NCBI GenBank assembly: GCA_034336665.1
Contig: CM067564.1
Location: 43,848,975 to 43,912,974, forward strand
Length of the DNA stretch: 64,000 nucleotides
Direction: 5' to 3'
Origin: Luscinia megarhynchos
Taxonomy: Eukaryota > Chordata > Aves > Passeriformes > Turdidae
The position numbers were made by a program, and so were the translations under genes. The notes below the pieces were generated by a model, which was not told where the DNA came from, made no database searches, and saw only the letters and a list, made by a program, of their open reading frames with translations. Below are positions 11,955-23,845 of the stretch, piece by piece. Each line of letters begins with the position of its first letter. Within the stretch, counting starts at the first letter, position 1.

Positions 11955-12892
11955 GTGAGGTTCTGTACCTGTCCTCATGCAAAGTCATGGAATGATGGGC
12001 AGAGGAATTTCCAACTAGCCCTTGCTCCATGCCTAAGCATTTCCCACTTCCCAGAGCTCTGTGGAGACAGGTTGATTTAAATGCTCAGGTTTCCATCTCT
12101 TCCTCTGGGAAGTTGTTTAGTGTAGGAGCTCTTGCTGTTGGCAGATGTTTCCTTTTATCTACAGTTTTAGCAGTAAAACAAGGGGATTAAAATACCTGCT
12201 ATCTTTGCCATAAATATGAGAAACTTGTGGACTCATTGGTCACCACTTGGAATTCTTGATTTCTTCTGTCTTGTGTTATGCAAGGCTCTAAAACTGTCCT
12301 TTACCAGCTCTTGCCCTCCTCTCTTCCAGTTTTGTAGGATGTCACTGCCAATTAAAATCTTTATGCTTTATTAGTGCAGCATGAAGGAAAATGACAGTAA
12401 TATGTAAATCATTAAATTAAATGAAGCTACAATTTCTCAGTTTTACTCTTTTTTCATCAGCTTGCATCTTGCAAATACAGAAATGCATATATTGACCTCA
12501 GTTGTGTTCTTAAACAAACCAAGAAATGTGCTCACAGCCCACGTGCAGGATGTGTGAAAAGTGCTGAAATCACTCTGTTGATCTTCATTTCTGCTCAAAT
12601 TTGTGAGTTAATATTTGAGCACATGAGGACACCCATGTTGATGTGATAGTGGAGAGCTGGAGAGCAGGGCTGGTGTTTGATCATGGTAATCACCTTCCCT
12701 GGGCAGAAAATCCCTGAGACTTTGGCTCTGCTCTTTCTTTGTGACCTTTTGCTTTCAAATGCTGCAGCCTCGAGCTGCTGTTCCCAAAGATCTGCTGGAA
12801 TTAGCACAGCTCCTTGTTCCTCAGTCCCTGAGAGCTCCCTGTCCCTTCAAATTCCTTTTCTGTAATTGATCTTTTACTGATATTTGTTGTGC
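11955..12892 (+). other. CHCHD3: Start of the CHCHD3 intron after the CHCH exon
   Basis: It begins with the donor GTGAGG. No further exon is seen before the CR1 at 12893. Confidence 0.8.
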
Positions 12893-13000
12893 CAGCCCTG
12901 GAAGTGTCCAAGGCCAGGTTGGACAGGGCTTGGGACAGTGGAGGTGTCCCTGCCTGGCAGGGGTGGCACTGGATGGGCTCTAAGGTCCCTTCCAAATTCT
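12893..13000 (+). mobile_element. CR1 LINE 3' fragment
   Basis: A short sense piece, GGAAGTGTCCAAGGCCAGGT to AAGGTCCCTTCCAAATTC, followed by a run of eight T. It lies about 940 bp downstream of the CHCHD3 exon. Confidence 0.88.
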
Positions 13001-13031
13001 TCTTTTTTTTTAGGAGAAATCCAGTGAACAA

Positions 13032-13265
13032 CGTGAGAATCACAGACTCATTAAGCCTCTTAAGACCATCCAGTCCAGCCAAGGCCACCACTGACCCTGT
13101 CCCCAAGTGCCACATCCACACAGCTTTTAAATCCCCCAGGAATGGGGACTCCACCCCTGCCCTGGCTGCACAAGCCTTTGAATGAAGAAATTTTCCACAA
13201 TATCCAACCTAAACATCTCCTGGTGCAACTTGAGGCCATTTCTGTCACTTGTAACCCTGTTTTGG
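13032..13265 (-). mobile_element. CR1 LINE 3' fragment of a second subfamily
   Basis: It begins GTGAGAATCACAGACTCATT and contains CCCCAAGTGCCACATCCACA, TTTTAAATCCCCCAGGAATG and GTGCAACTTGAGGCCATTTC. This block order defines a CR1 subfamily distinct from the GGTTTGGG type. It recurs at 15544, 22033 and 60905. Confidence 0.85.
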
Positions 13266-15543
13266 TTTGTTCTCTAGTGGATTTCCCCATGGCCCTGCAG
13301 CATCTGCAGCACTAATTTACTGTATGTACAACTTGTTATTATTTTTTAAAGTATCCAGGAAAAAATGGATTAATTACTTAGACATGTTTAAGCTCTAACT
13401 CGAGTTTGCATCTGATAGGAATTTCTTCAGAAGACTCTGATGAGGATGAATTAATTCATGTTCAGAAGATGCAGGAAAAGCAAATTGCATAAATATGAGC
13501 ATTAGGTTTTTGAACCCTTTTAAACACCTTTTTTTTTTTTGTTGAAGATCTTCATCCAAGCCTGTCAAGTAGTTAAAAGTGTTCCCTAAATGTTTCTGAT
13601 TCTGTTTCACACGTGCTTCAAGAGGAGAATTCAGAGAGGTTTCTCTCATGATAACAGAGAAGGAGAAGCCTTTTATGATGGAAATATTTGCAAGCAGGAG
13701 CAATTGTTTTTCATAATGAACACCAGCCCATCCTCCACATGCTGCAGCTGTAATTGTAATTATTTTTACTCACTGTTTGCCCACAAGTCCAGACAGTTAC
13801 TTTGAAATAATTCCTAAACGCTGCTAGAAAATCACTTCAAAATTACCTTCTCTGTCAGCTTGGTTGGGAGCCAGAGGAGGGGGATAAATGGCAGATTCAG
13901 AAATGAAAAAGTTAACTGACACTGGCTACAAGAAACAAAGGAAGAAGAAAATTTGCTAGAGGGAATAGAGCAAGATATTGAAAAGCAAATAAGTGAACTA
14001 ATCCGATTTCCTGGCGGTGAGTCTGGGCACTTGTGCTCGGGCTGAGCACACTCTGTGCTTTTCATAAATTGAATTTATTGACTCCTCTTTCTTTCCTATC
14101 TTGCTTATAATTATCTCCCCCTCTCTTCTGTGTGCTCCTTATTTCTCATGCTGGCTGTAATCTCATGTCTCTATCTGTCCTTCCCTCCTTAGAAAAGCCC
14201 TGAGAGTTGTTAATTCAGAGGGGTTTGACACGTTGTGCTATCTTCCCTTGAAATCTCTTCCCAAAGTCATGAGAAGCTGGGGAGATAAATTAAACTCTGT
14301 TATTAATGTTTGCATGTTATTGTAATGATAATGCCAGTAATGGAGAGGAAAACTTAACCTAATGGAGCCATTAAGGGGAAGATATTTGGATTGTGTGTGG
14401 CAAGTAACTCCAGCCAGAGCATCCATGGATTTTTCATCCTTTTTCCTGGTTTTCCAGCCATGGATATGGACAATAGCTGTTAAAATATACATTTTGGAGG
14501 TTCTTTTTCTCAATTTTTTCCCCACCCTGGGCTACAAAATGTTCTGATCCTTACAGAAAAACACAGCTAGTCCATGGTTTAACAAATCTGTGCAATAATT
14601 TCCTGTTAAACCATTGAATTCCAGAAGGATTCAGGTCTCTTCAGGCAGGTGAGGTTTAAAAGTACTTAAAATAACAAAACCAGCAGATGCTGGTGCCTGA
14701 CAGCCTGGCTACAAAATGTTATCCTTCAGCCTTATAACCACTATTTTTATTTGTTGGATCAAGTGGGTCCTTAATTATGCATCCTAAATAGAATAAAACC
14801 AGGATTTTAGCCTCATCCTCCAGTATTTTTGCTTGATACCAATTCCCAGTCAAAGAGAAAAATACATGGAATTTTTGTGTCTGGAAACACTGAATTGAAA
14901 TGCAACAAAAAAGACCTCATCATTTAACACTGCCCTCATTGAAGGAAGTTTATTATGGATCAGCTTCACTCCATGGGGTTTTGTAAGAAAAAAAAATAAA
15001 AAGGAAAATATTTTAAATGCATTCATTTGAAAAGGTAAGAAAAAACACTAAAAAACCCCAAAATTCAGATAAAACCAAAGCAAGGCTTGGAGCACTCCTG
15101 TTTGTCTGAAGGTGAAATTTTGTGGGCAGAAATATGGATGTGGTGAACAAATATCTTCAATTTCTTTCCTTAGGACACTAAACAAAAGTAGCCCATTTTT
15201 TCTCAGATCCCTTGGGAATTTCCTCTGTTAAATGGACATAAAGTTAATATTCAGCCCAGAGGTGGCTTGGAATGAGTCTGTAATTCCTCTGCAAAAAGGA
15301 AATTTCCAGGTAGAGGAGCCTTCCTGAACTTTCCAGAAATCTCCATGGTGGTGCCATGGATCTGAGATTAGAGATTTTGGTATCAGATGAAACTTTTTTT
15401 GAATTTTTGTTTGCAGATGTGCCCAAGGAGCACAAAAACTGACTCCTTTTATTCCATCATCCTCTTCTTCTCCTCTGTGGAGGATTTTGGGGGCACAAGG
15501 ACAGGCACCACCTGTTTGTGTGGATGCCTTGGGGAATTTTGAA
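13266..15543. other. Unique intron-like sequence
   Basis: No exon recognised. 13960-14230 is repeat-free and motif-dense (CATAAATTGAATTTATTGAC, CTTATAATTATC) and could be conserved. Confidence 0.55.
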
Positions 15544-15778
15544 GTCAGAATTGTTTAGGTTGGGAAAATCCCTCCAGGATCCTCAAGTCCAAGCATTCCC
15601 AGCACTGCCAAGGCCACCACTGACCATGTCCCCAAGTGCCACCTCCAGACTTTAAAAGGATTTTTAAATCCCTCCAGGAATGGGGACTCCACCCCTGGGC
15701 AGCTGTGCCAGGCTGGACAATCCTTTTGGGAAAGAGATTTTATCCCAAAATCCAATTTAAGTGCAGCTCTTAACCCTG
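15544..15778 (-). mobile_element. CR1 LINE 3' fragment of the second subfamily
   Basis: It begins TCAGAATTGTTTAGGTTGGG and contains CAGCACTGCCAAGGCCACCA and CCCCAAGTGCCACCTCCAGA. Confidence 0.85.
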
Positions 15779-16050
15779 GCACAGTTTGCTGGGTTGTTTT
15801 TAGGAATAATCTGAGAATTTGGTTGAAGCCAAACCTGACTTTATTGTTAATTATCCCTAATTCCCATGACTGACAATGCAGCCCAGACTTCCAAGCTGTG
15901 TAGTGTTGCTCAGACACCTGAATCAGCTGTTTGGAGGTCACCTGTAAGATTTCAAGGTTTAAAAAGTCAGAATTATCAAATCCCTTCCTACCATTCCTTG
16001 CAAGGAGACTCATAATTTGTCTTTACTTGTTTGATGGGTTTTGTAGACAA

Positions 16051-16193
16051 CAAAAATGGTTTGGGTTGGAAGGAGCCTTAAAGATCATCTCATTCCAACC
16101 CCTGCCCTGGGCAGGGACACCTCCCCCTGCCCCAGGCTGCTCCAAGCCCTGTCCAGCCTGGCCTGGAACATTTCCAGGCACAGGAAACCTGGT
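16051..16193 (-). mobile_element. CR1 LINE 3' fragment, left half of an inverted join
   Basis: AATGGTTTGGGTTGGAAGGA through CCTGGAACATTTCCAGGCAC. It abuts an oppositely oriented CR1 end at about 16193. Confidence 0.88.
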
Positions 16194-16254
16194 CTAGTGA
16201 AAAGAATGAAATGATTTTTAAGTTCCTTTGCAACCCAAAGCATTCCATGATGTG
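16193..16254 (+). mobile_element. CR1 LINE 3' terminus, right half of an inverted join
   Basis: Only the last ~60 bp are present, including TTTGCAACCCAAAGCATTCC and ATGATG. Confidence 0.7.
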
Positions 16255-17610
16255 TGGTTCTGTAGTGAAGCCCAAGGTGAGTGCAGCATGTTCACACTGT
16301 TGGGGTTTGGATTCTGACTCAGAGCCCAGAGAGGAGCCAGGTGAGGGATACTCAGTGTTGGATGTTTTCAGGATATTTTTCCTCAAGAGTTTAATTGCTG
16401 GGAATGGCATTTTTCTTATTATAATATCAGGTGGTTTAATTTCCTTTAATAGCCACAGCACTAAAGCCATGAGAGCATGAAAATGGGTCATTTGTGGGAC
16501 TCTTCAGACCTCCAAACCTGCACTTGTTGAGTCCTCAGATTGCTTTATTCTGCTTCTCTGACTTGTCTCTGGCATGATGTGTTTATCAACAATGAGTCTT
16601 GTTCTGTGTCCTTATTTTCAAAACTTGCAGCCAAACTTCAGGGACTGTCTGGGATAACTTGGAGTTACTAAAATATGTGTTTCTCTCTCTCTTCCCTCCC
16701 CTCTGATCATTTTTTGCAGCAGAGATTGCTTGGGAGAGGAGGATAAAGGCATTGTCCAAATCAAGCACAAGACCATCAACTGATTTCAGCAGAAGAGCTT
16801 TTTTTTCTCCCCAAGAAGGATCTGGCAGCCCATTTGCAGGGCAGCCCAATAAAGAGAAGAAGTGGAAGAGCCATTTGAAGGGCAGCATCCTCACAGCTCA
16901 GTCACACACCTCGGGTCTGATTCCAGCCGAGGCTGCTCTGCCTTCTCACAGCCCATCCTTGGTGATTGGAGGAAGGGAAAGAAAAGAACCTTTCTCTGGC
17001 CTCAGAGAGGGGAAATATCCTTCAAATGCTGCTGTTTCACTGTAGAATCTCCTCTGTCAGAGGCAGGGGGTGTAACCCTTGCAGTGCTGGGATGTGGCTG
17101 GTCCCAGTGTCAGAGTTCTCCTCACAGTGTAGAGTTGTGAATTGTGCTTTAACTTATTTCCCAAATGACCTGGCTTGATGAAGTGTCTCTCTGCAGGCCT
17201 TCTGCTGGAATGATGTTTGTGATCCAACACTTAGGGTGCTCCATGGCCTTTGTTTCTGGGATGGTTCTGTCGTGCTCCTCGCTCGTATCAAGTCCTGACG
17301 AGAATGCCTCGCTCTGCACCAACAATAAATCTATTTTATGCACAGGATTGATGCTGCAGTCTGTCTCCCTTCCCACTCCTCGGGGGTGGATGGTGTTCCC
17401 TCTGCTCTGTCAATCATGCCTTCCCAGCAGATGTTGTTGCTGAAGCTTTCAAGCACAGGCTTTTCATGCACAAGCAGCCCTGGTGTCAGGAACGGGGTTT
17501 GGATTGAGCTGTTTTGCATCACAGCCACCTAAAAGGATCCCACGTGATGGGAGTGTTGTGATTTATCCACCACCACCTCCCTGCTTGGGAAATTATTGTG
17601 AATGGAGCTC
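16255..17610. other. Unique intron-like sequence
   Basis: Overlapping open frames at 16750-17140 lack recognisable domains and a convincing donor, so no gene is called. Confidence 0.55.
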
Positions 17611-17778
17611 TTGTTGCCCAGAGAGGTTGTGGGTTCCCCATCCCTGGGAGTGTCCCAGGTCAGGTTGGAGGGGCTTGGAGCAACCTGGGATGGTGGAAGG
17701 AGTCCCTGTCCATGGGAGGGGTTGGAATGAAATGGTCTTAAGGTTCCTTCCCACCCAAACCATTCTGGGATTCTGTGA
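17611..17778 (+). mobile_element. CR1 LINE 3' fragment
   Basis: TTGCCCAGAGAGGTTGTGGG through GGTTCCTTCCCACCCAAACC to ATTCTGGGATTCTGTG. Confidence 0.88.
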
Positions 17779-17904
17779 AAGGGCAAAACCCCCCCAAAGA
17801 ATCTCCAAACCTGCTTTGTGCAAGCACCCAGTTTCCTTTAATTCATTTCCTTCAGGTAAAAAGTGCCACACTCCTTGTCCCAAGCAATCTTAGAAGGGAC
17901 TTTT

Positions 17905-18180
17905 TACACAATAGTGAAAGTAATGATGTCAAATGAGCAGCGAGTCTGGAGCCTTCTGCTGTTTATTTACCTGTTCTCCCTCTCTAATTGGCTGTGTTTG
18001 AACCTCATCCTACTGAACAACTGTGGGTGCACCTGTGGATCTCATTTATTATTCATGCAAAATATTACCAGTGACTTCCCTAATTATCAAGATGCTTTGT
18101 GAGCGCTGCTTAATTAAGGATTTTTTTTTTTCATGCTACCCAGAGAAGCTGGGATTTATTTATTTTTTTTTACATGCCAA
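17905..18180. promoter_or_regulatory. Candidate conserved intronic element
   Basis: Repeat-free, AT-rich sequence with dense short motifs (CTAATTGG, ATTATTCATGCAAA, CTTAATTAAGG), lying just before the possible alternative exon. The octamer-like ATGCAAA and TAAT words are typical of enhancers; this is suggestive only. Confidence 0.25.
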
Positions 18181-18355
18181 GCAACTGTAATGTTGGTGGG
18201 AGTGGAGGATCCTGGAGTTCAACATCAGGTGCCAGGTAAACTGCTCAGGAGAAACAACAGGGACAGAAGCACCGTGTTTACACGGTGACTTGCTGTAGTG
18301 TTTACAAATCAGCTAACTCACAAATCCTTCTCTCTAATGTTCTCTTTTGTAACAG

Positions 18356-18583
18356 GGAGCCAAGGAGTTGGCAGAGCCAGCCTTGCCAGACTCAGAATTG
18401 GCAGCAAAACACAGCATAGAGGAAAAGCAGACGTTTTTCAGGCCAGATGATGCTGTAAAATCAGGGGAAGAGCTGTGTCGGGAAGGAAGGTCTCTGTCAC
18501 TGCCAAATGTTTATTGCTTTCTCATCCTGACAGCCTTGAGCAGTGAGAGTCAGCCTTGCCTGCTTTGTTCCAACTGTGTTTGA
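18356..18583 (+). CDS. Possible alternative last exon of CHCHD3 (uncertain)
   Basis: A pyrimidine-rich tract with a branch-point-like CTAAC leads to TTTTGTAACAG, ending at 18355. Directly after it a frame stays open for 75 codons, from GGA GCC AAG to a TGA at 18581-18583. The CHCHD3 exon ends in phase 0, so splicing from 11954 to 18356 would keep this frame, replacing the usual seven-residue tail. The predicted peptide begins GAKELAEPALPDSE and is rich in Glu, Leu and Ser. I do not recognise a domain in it. There is no obvious poly(A) hexamer just downstream and no strong internal donor. Open frames this long also occur by chance in this window, so the acceptor and matching phase are the only positive evidence. 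Confidence 0.15.
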   Translation, partial: GAKELAEPALPDSELAAKHSIEEKQTFFRPDDAVKSGEELCREGRSLSLPNVYCFLILTALSSESQPCLLCSNCV

Positions 18584-20269
18584 GGTGTTGTGTTCTTTAA
18601 ACATCTTCTGTGGCACCAGGGGTGGCATCTGCAGCCTGTGTGAGCTGGGCTTGGGGGAGGCTGGTGGCAGCAGCAGGGGAGGGACTTTAGAAGTGGCCCT
18701 GGTGTGGGCTCAGAACTGTCCTGGGTGTGGACTTCCAAACTGGTCCTGGTGTGGACAACTTTGCCTTTAAAAGAGCAATAATTCTGGATTGTTCTGGCAT
18801 TTTCTGCTTTTTTTTCCCCTTCTGCATTTGTGTACCTGCATCCCTGTCCTGCTGTAGGTGTTTGATCTCTTCCTTCTCCCCACTTGCTGGTGTGGGTGCT
18901 GAAATCTTAAAATCTGGGGTTTTATAAGTATAGAAAACCTATGGAGAAATTTCTTTCCTAATCATGGTTTGATATTTCTGTGACCTTTTGCAACAGATCC
19001 CAGACCCAGAGCAGCTGTTGGTGCCAGCAGGAACTGCTGGGACAGAGCAAGGAGCAGGGACAGAGAGGGTGGAGAAGTGCCAGGATTTTTGTCCAGGGTG
19101 TCAAATGGGATTTGCAGGACCCAGAAATCATCATTTGTCCCCTTGCAGGTGACAGCCCACTGCAGCTCCCTGCCCATGGTCAGTCCTGTTCCAGATAAAA
19201 GCAGACAAGGATTTGGGTTTGGGTGCAAACAGCTGCAGGTGTGGATTTTGTGACCTGCTCAGTCACAATTTGTGATGGTTTGTGTTGAGCTGACACTTCT
19301 GGGAGCTGGCTGAAGACACAAGAGGGGATTTGGGAGGACAGAGCAGAAGAGGGTGAGGTCCTGCAGCCAGCAGAGCCCTTGCTGTGCTCAGCCTCTCCCA
19401 GCTCTTCCCACAAAAACCCTCTGGGGGTCATGGGCAGCATTAGTGACACCAGCCATGCTCCTGCTTTCCAGCAGTGAGTGACCCCCAGAGCCCAGGGCAG
19501 GATTAGGTGGATTTCTGGCAAGGGAGTGAGCCTGGGGAGGTGAGGCAGGGATGCTGCTGTGGTTCTGCTGAACACCCTGCTGCTTTCAGCTCCCTGTTGG
19601 CTCTGTCACCTCCCTGGCTGCTCTCAGGGGGCCTGGGCATCTCTGCTTTGATCCTCAGTGTTCAGCAGCATCTGCCCCTCGCTGGGGGAGAGGACAGGAC
19701 CTGAGCTTGGCCATGGTCAAGTGAGTGGGACCTGGGTCTGCAGCTCCTTGAGAGAGGCAGCAAAATTCCAGGAGAACATGGCAGGGCTCCTGTGCAAGAG
19801 TGTCAGCTCCATGTGAACAAAGACACTGGGTAATTAGAGAGGTAATTAGTTTGGTAATTACTAAGGTAATTAGTTTGATTCTCTCTCAAGCCAGTAACTG
19901 CTGGGAAGTGCTGGAGGGAGCACCTTGAGTTTCAGGTTAACCCTTCACCCCCTGCATGGGAAGCTGCATGACATTGGTGAAAATGGGGTGGTTTGGAGGG
20001 AAAAGAACCCTAAACCCCCAGTTTGTGCCCAGAAACTTTTGAGCCACCTTCTGATGAGAGCCAGAAGTGCTTGTGCCGTGGTCAGGGCAGGATTCAAGGC
20101 AGATCACACTGCAGGATTTTATATTAGGAATGCTGGGAACACCTTTTGGGTGGGGACACTTCTTGGGGAGCTGTTTGGAAATGTCCCAGTGTCATTGCTG
20201 AGGCTGATCCCTCCTCCTTGTATTGGATCCCTCACACCCCTTCACCCCTGGTTCAGCAGAGCATTCCCT
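18584..20269. other. Unique sequence
   Basis: Apart from the TAATTA cluster at 19830, nothing supported. Confidence 0.55.
19830..19878. repeat. Short cluster of four GGTAATTA motifs
   Basis: GGTAATTA occurs four times in under 50 bp with slightly varying spacing. TAATTA is the core recognised by many homeodomain proteins. It may be only a short tandem repeat; function is not shown. Confidence 0.6.
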
Positions 20270-20425
20270 GGAATCCCAGATGGGTTTGGGTGGGAAGGGA
20301 CCTTCCAGATCATCTCATCCCACACCCCTGCCATGGGCAGGGACACCTTCCACTAGGCCAGGCTGCTCCAAGCCCCATCCAGCCTGACCTTGGAGCCATT
20401 TCCAGCTTGGAGGTGAGTTTTTCCT
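20270..20425 (-). mobile_element. CR1 LINE 3' fragment
   Basis: It begins GGAATCCCAGATGGGTTTGG and reads through CATGGGCAGGGACACCTTCC and CTAGGCCAGGCTGCTCCAAG. Confidence 0.88.
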
Positions 20426-20651
20426 GCCTTTGTCAGATGAAACCAGGTATTTTCTGGCCACCCAGGAAAACCATCCCTCCTTCCTTGGCAAACCCTGTGG
20501 GTGGACAGGGCAGTGCAGCTGTCCCAGTGATCCCAAATTCAGATCAAGCTGCCAGTGCTCATTTGGGAGGCTGGAGCTGCAGGAAGTGGATCTAATTCCC
20601 CAGTAAACTGCAAACTAAGCAGATTCTTCCTCGTGTTCATCTGTTGCTGAT

Positions 20652-20706
20652 ACAGAAATAGCAGGGCTGGGAGGGACTTGGCACATGCTGGAGTCCACTA
20701 TTCCAT
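20652..20706 (-). mobile_element. Probable CR1 terminus (degraded)
   Basis: ACAGAAATAGCAGGGCTGGG and GAGTCCACTATTCC resemble the terminal block of an older CR1. It is too short to be certain. Confidence 0.45.
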
Positions 20707-22032
20707 AAAAACTGATAGCAAGAAATTCACAGGTTCCTTCAGCTCCTTGCCACATTGTTCACAAGTTTGATTATGGTAGAAGGATCAGATCAGCCAAGGG
20801 TTCAGTGGGTGAAATGTAATGGGAGCAAGGAGATGAAAGTCCATTAATAGATGAAACACTTTGGCCAGACATGAAAATTCACTGGATCTCTCTCCTCTTT
20901 CCTGTGTCAGGTAGTGAAAATTTTTTTCCCCCTTCTCAGTTTTAATATTATTAACACTTGGCCTGCTTTGAAGAAGTCAAAGTCAGCTTGAATGTCTTCT
21001 AATGTGACTCTTGGTGAAAAGCAGGCAAACAGGAAATCTGTATCCCAGAGCTGCCTTTAAACAGCAGAGCCTGATGGGTTATAAAGGAGTTTGCAACATT
21101 GGGTGAGGTCTGGCTGATGGGCAGGGGGTGTTTGAGGGCAGGGCTCTGATTTCTGTGCTGAAATTCCCACTCCTGGAATTGGACAGACAAATGAAACCTC
21201 TGCTTTTGCCTGAAAAAATTACAAGTCTGTGAGCAGGATCCAGCTGCAGGAGCACAGGAAAGGAGCAGAGCAGAGAGGATTTGTGGTTTGAAGTTGATTC
21301 TCTTGCTGTTATTTGGAATAATGTGAAGTGCTGGGAATGGGACACCTAAGTGAGGCTGGAGCAGGTAGAGGGAATTGATTTAGAAAGAAAAGCACTTTTT
21401 TTTTTTTGGCATCAAGCAGAAGGGAAATCCCCCAGCTCCTGTGCCCTGGTGCCAGTGTGGTCTCAGCAAGGGAATGTTGTGGCAAATGAGTGCCTGAGTT
21501 CTTTGTTCCTGCAGGTTTGGGGGAAACTGCTGGAGAGAGGAGATGGGAGAGAGACAGCAAAGGATGTTAAATAACCTCCAGCCAAACAAGAGCTGGTTGT
21601 GATGCACTGTAGGCCCTCTGGAGTGGGTATTTTCCTGGGCAGCACTGTGATTTCTGGGATCTGCACCTGCTCAGAATCTCTCACTCCCCCAGGGAACTCC
21701 TTGTGCTGCTTGGATGCCAAGTGCAGCCTCAGGGAGCCTCTGAAGTCACTGACTCCCCACAGTCTGGCCTTGCTGTGGGCTTTGCTTTTCTTTAACTGCA
21801 GGGATTGCACTCTGACGTGGCAGCACTTGGAGCAAAGCTGTTACCAAGGCAGCAGAGAGAGAATAAACCCTGTGTGTCATCAAAGCTGGGTGACTCAGGG
21901 CTCCCACAGAGGCTCAGGGCTGCTCCTCCTCCTGCCTGGGGTCACTCTCTGGGACCTGGTGGCTTTTCAGATGTTCCTTCTGCTGCCCAGTGAGGTTGGA
22001 GCTTCCTGCAGGGGACCCCGTGCTCGAGGTGA
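20707..22032. other. Unique sequence
   Basis: No exon or known repeat. Open frames at 21460-22135 have no recognisable motifs. Confidence 0.55.
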
Positions 22033-22150
22033 GGCCATGGAATTGTTAAATTGGAAAAGATCTGAAACATCATCATATCCAACCATCAACCCACAGCCAC
22101 CACATCCTCAAGTGCCACCTCCAGGTGTTTTTTGAACATTCCAGGTGCTG
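22033..22150 (-). mobile_element. CR1 LINE 3' fragment of the second subfamily
   Basis: CCATGGAATTGTTAAATTGG and CATCCTCAAGTGCCACCTCC. It lies about 100 bp before an opposite-strand CR1 piece. Confidence 0.75.
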
Positions 22151-22254
22151 GGATTCAAGACAAGGGCTCCAAAAGGTGATTTCAGCTCCCTTCTTTCCCA
22201 ACCAGAATTGGAGTTTTGGTCCACACAAGAGATGTCAAGTGCCCCATGGGGGTC

Positions 22255-22455
22255 ACCCAGGTTGGGCACTGGGAGGAATTTCTCCATGGAAAGGGTGGTC
22301 AGGGGCTGCCCAGGGAGGTTTGGAGTGCCCATCCATCCCTGGAGGTGTCCAAGGAATTCCTGGATGGGGCACTCAGTGCTTTGGGCTGGGAGAAGGAGGG
22401 CATTGAGCACAGCTTGGGTGGTCTCAGAGATCTTCTCCAAAGTGCTCAGGGGATG
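22255..22455 (+). mobile_element. CR1 LINE 3' fragment
   Basis: GGTTGGGCACTGGGAGGAAT, GGCTGCCCAGGGAGGTTTGG and CATCCCTGGAGGTGTCCAAG follow the CR1 3' order in sense orientation. The terminal 40 bp are diverged. Confidence 0.75.
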
Positions 22456-23845
22456 TGATTTGTAATTTGAGCATCACTAAATGCCTCATTCATCCTTTTC
22501 ATGCCTGTGTTTCCTGTGGAAATAACTCTGCCAGGCTGGGGAACACTCCATAGTGATGGACCCACCAGGAGTGGGCTCTGGGTGTGTGGGTGGCTGTTCT
22601 CTCCTGCCCCCGAGTTTTGCTTTGGACAAGCTGAATTAAAGAATGCTGTTGGGTTAGTCCTGGAGCTGTGTGGTCACTGTGTCCTCCCTGGGACACCCAG
22701 GGATGTTGGGAGAGCTGAAAAGCTTCAGCAGGTGAGAAACAGCAAAGTCCAAATAACCACTTTGCCCAGCTGGGTTTAAAAATACCAAAATATCCCTGCT
22801 GTCCCTGATGCCCTGTGGATCACATGGTGTTTTGTTTTTTCTTGGAGCTCAGCCTGAAACAATCAGCTGCTCAAGACCATGAGGTGATGAGGGCCCCAAA
22901 AGTTGCCTGTAGAAATTTCATGACCCTCAAGCAGAGACAACCTTTTATTAAATGTGTTTAATGTTGTTGGATTAAGAGGAAAGCTGCCCTTTTTTCAATG
23001 ATTATTTAATTTTTATAGGTGCCACACTCTGACTTCCAACAAACTAAACTGATGTTCTGGAGGTTCAGCCCTTCTCCTGGGTTTGTTCTTCAGTGATCTC
23101 TTCCTGCCAGAAGTTGTTCTCCACTTGATTTAAACAAACACTCCTCCTGGCCCCTGGGGAGCCTCAGTTCCCTCCCTGCTGCAGGAAGGAGAAGGCTCTG
23201 GATCCAAGCTCTGAGTGGGCTCCATTTTTAAATGGAGTTTCTGCTCAGAGGTTAAATCATTTCAGCTCTGATCCTCTTTAAAAGTGGTGATTAATCCCCT
23301 GACACTGAGCAGGATCATGTACAAAAAAAACCACTAACGTGGCCCTGGGCATTTCCCCCCCCAGTAATGAGAGCAATTCATAACCCAGGATCCCTTAAAG
23401 ATCCCAGTTCCCTCTGCAGGAGACAGCCTTGGTCATAAAAACAATCCTGAGGTGCTCTGCCCCCCAGTTTCTGGTGGGGAAAAAGTCTTCAGAGAAAAGT
23501 AATTGTTGGCTTAAAACTTCAGCCTGCATTCAGCAGCAATCCATCACCTCCCAGAGTGTTTGGGAGCTCAGGCTGCTCAATATTCAGGCTGGGAATCCTC
23601 AGTAGGAAAAAAAGGACTGGGGGCAGTGTGAAATATTGCCAGGGAAATTCTCTCTAACCTGCTTGCATTTCTCTTTGCTGAGGAGGGAGGGAAGAGGCAC
23701 AAAACCTAAATTCTTTTTTTTTCTGTTCCAGTCCTAGGAGAAGCAGCAGGAGTGTGGGGATGTGGGGACCTGCAGTGCAGCTCCATCCCTGGGATGCTGC
23801 AGTGTCCCTGGTGCCTGCAGAGGGTGGTGGTCCTGAGCACACTGC
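22456..23845. other. Unique sequence
   Basis: Nothing recognised before the 30-bp minisatellite. Confidence 0.55.

Noticed and set aside
16735..17045. Possible exon after a TTTTTTGCAGCAG acceptor
   Set aside because: The open frame has no familiar motif and no good donor or terminator context. Kept as unannotated.
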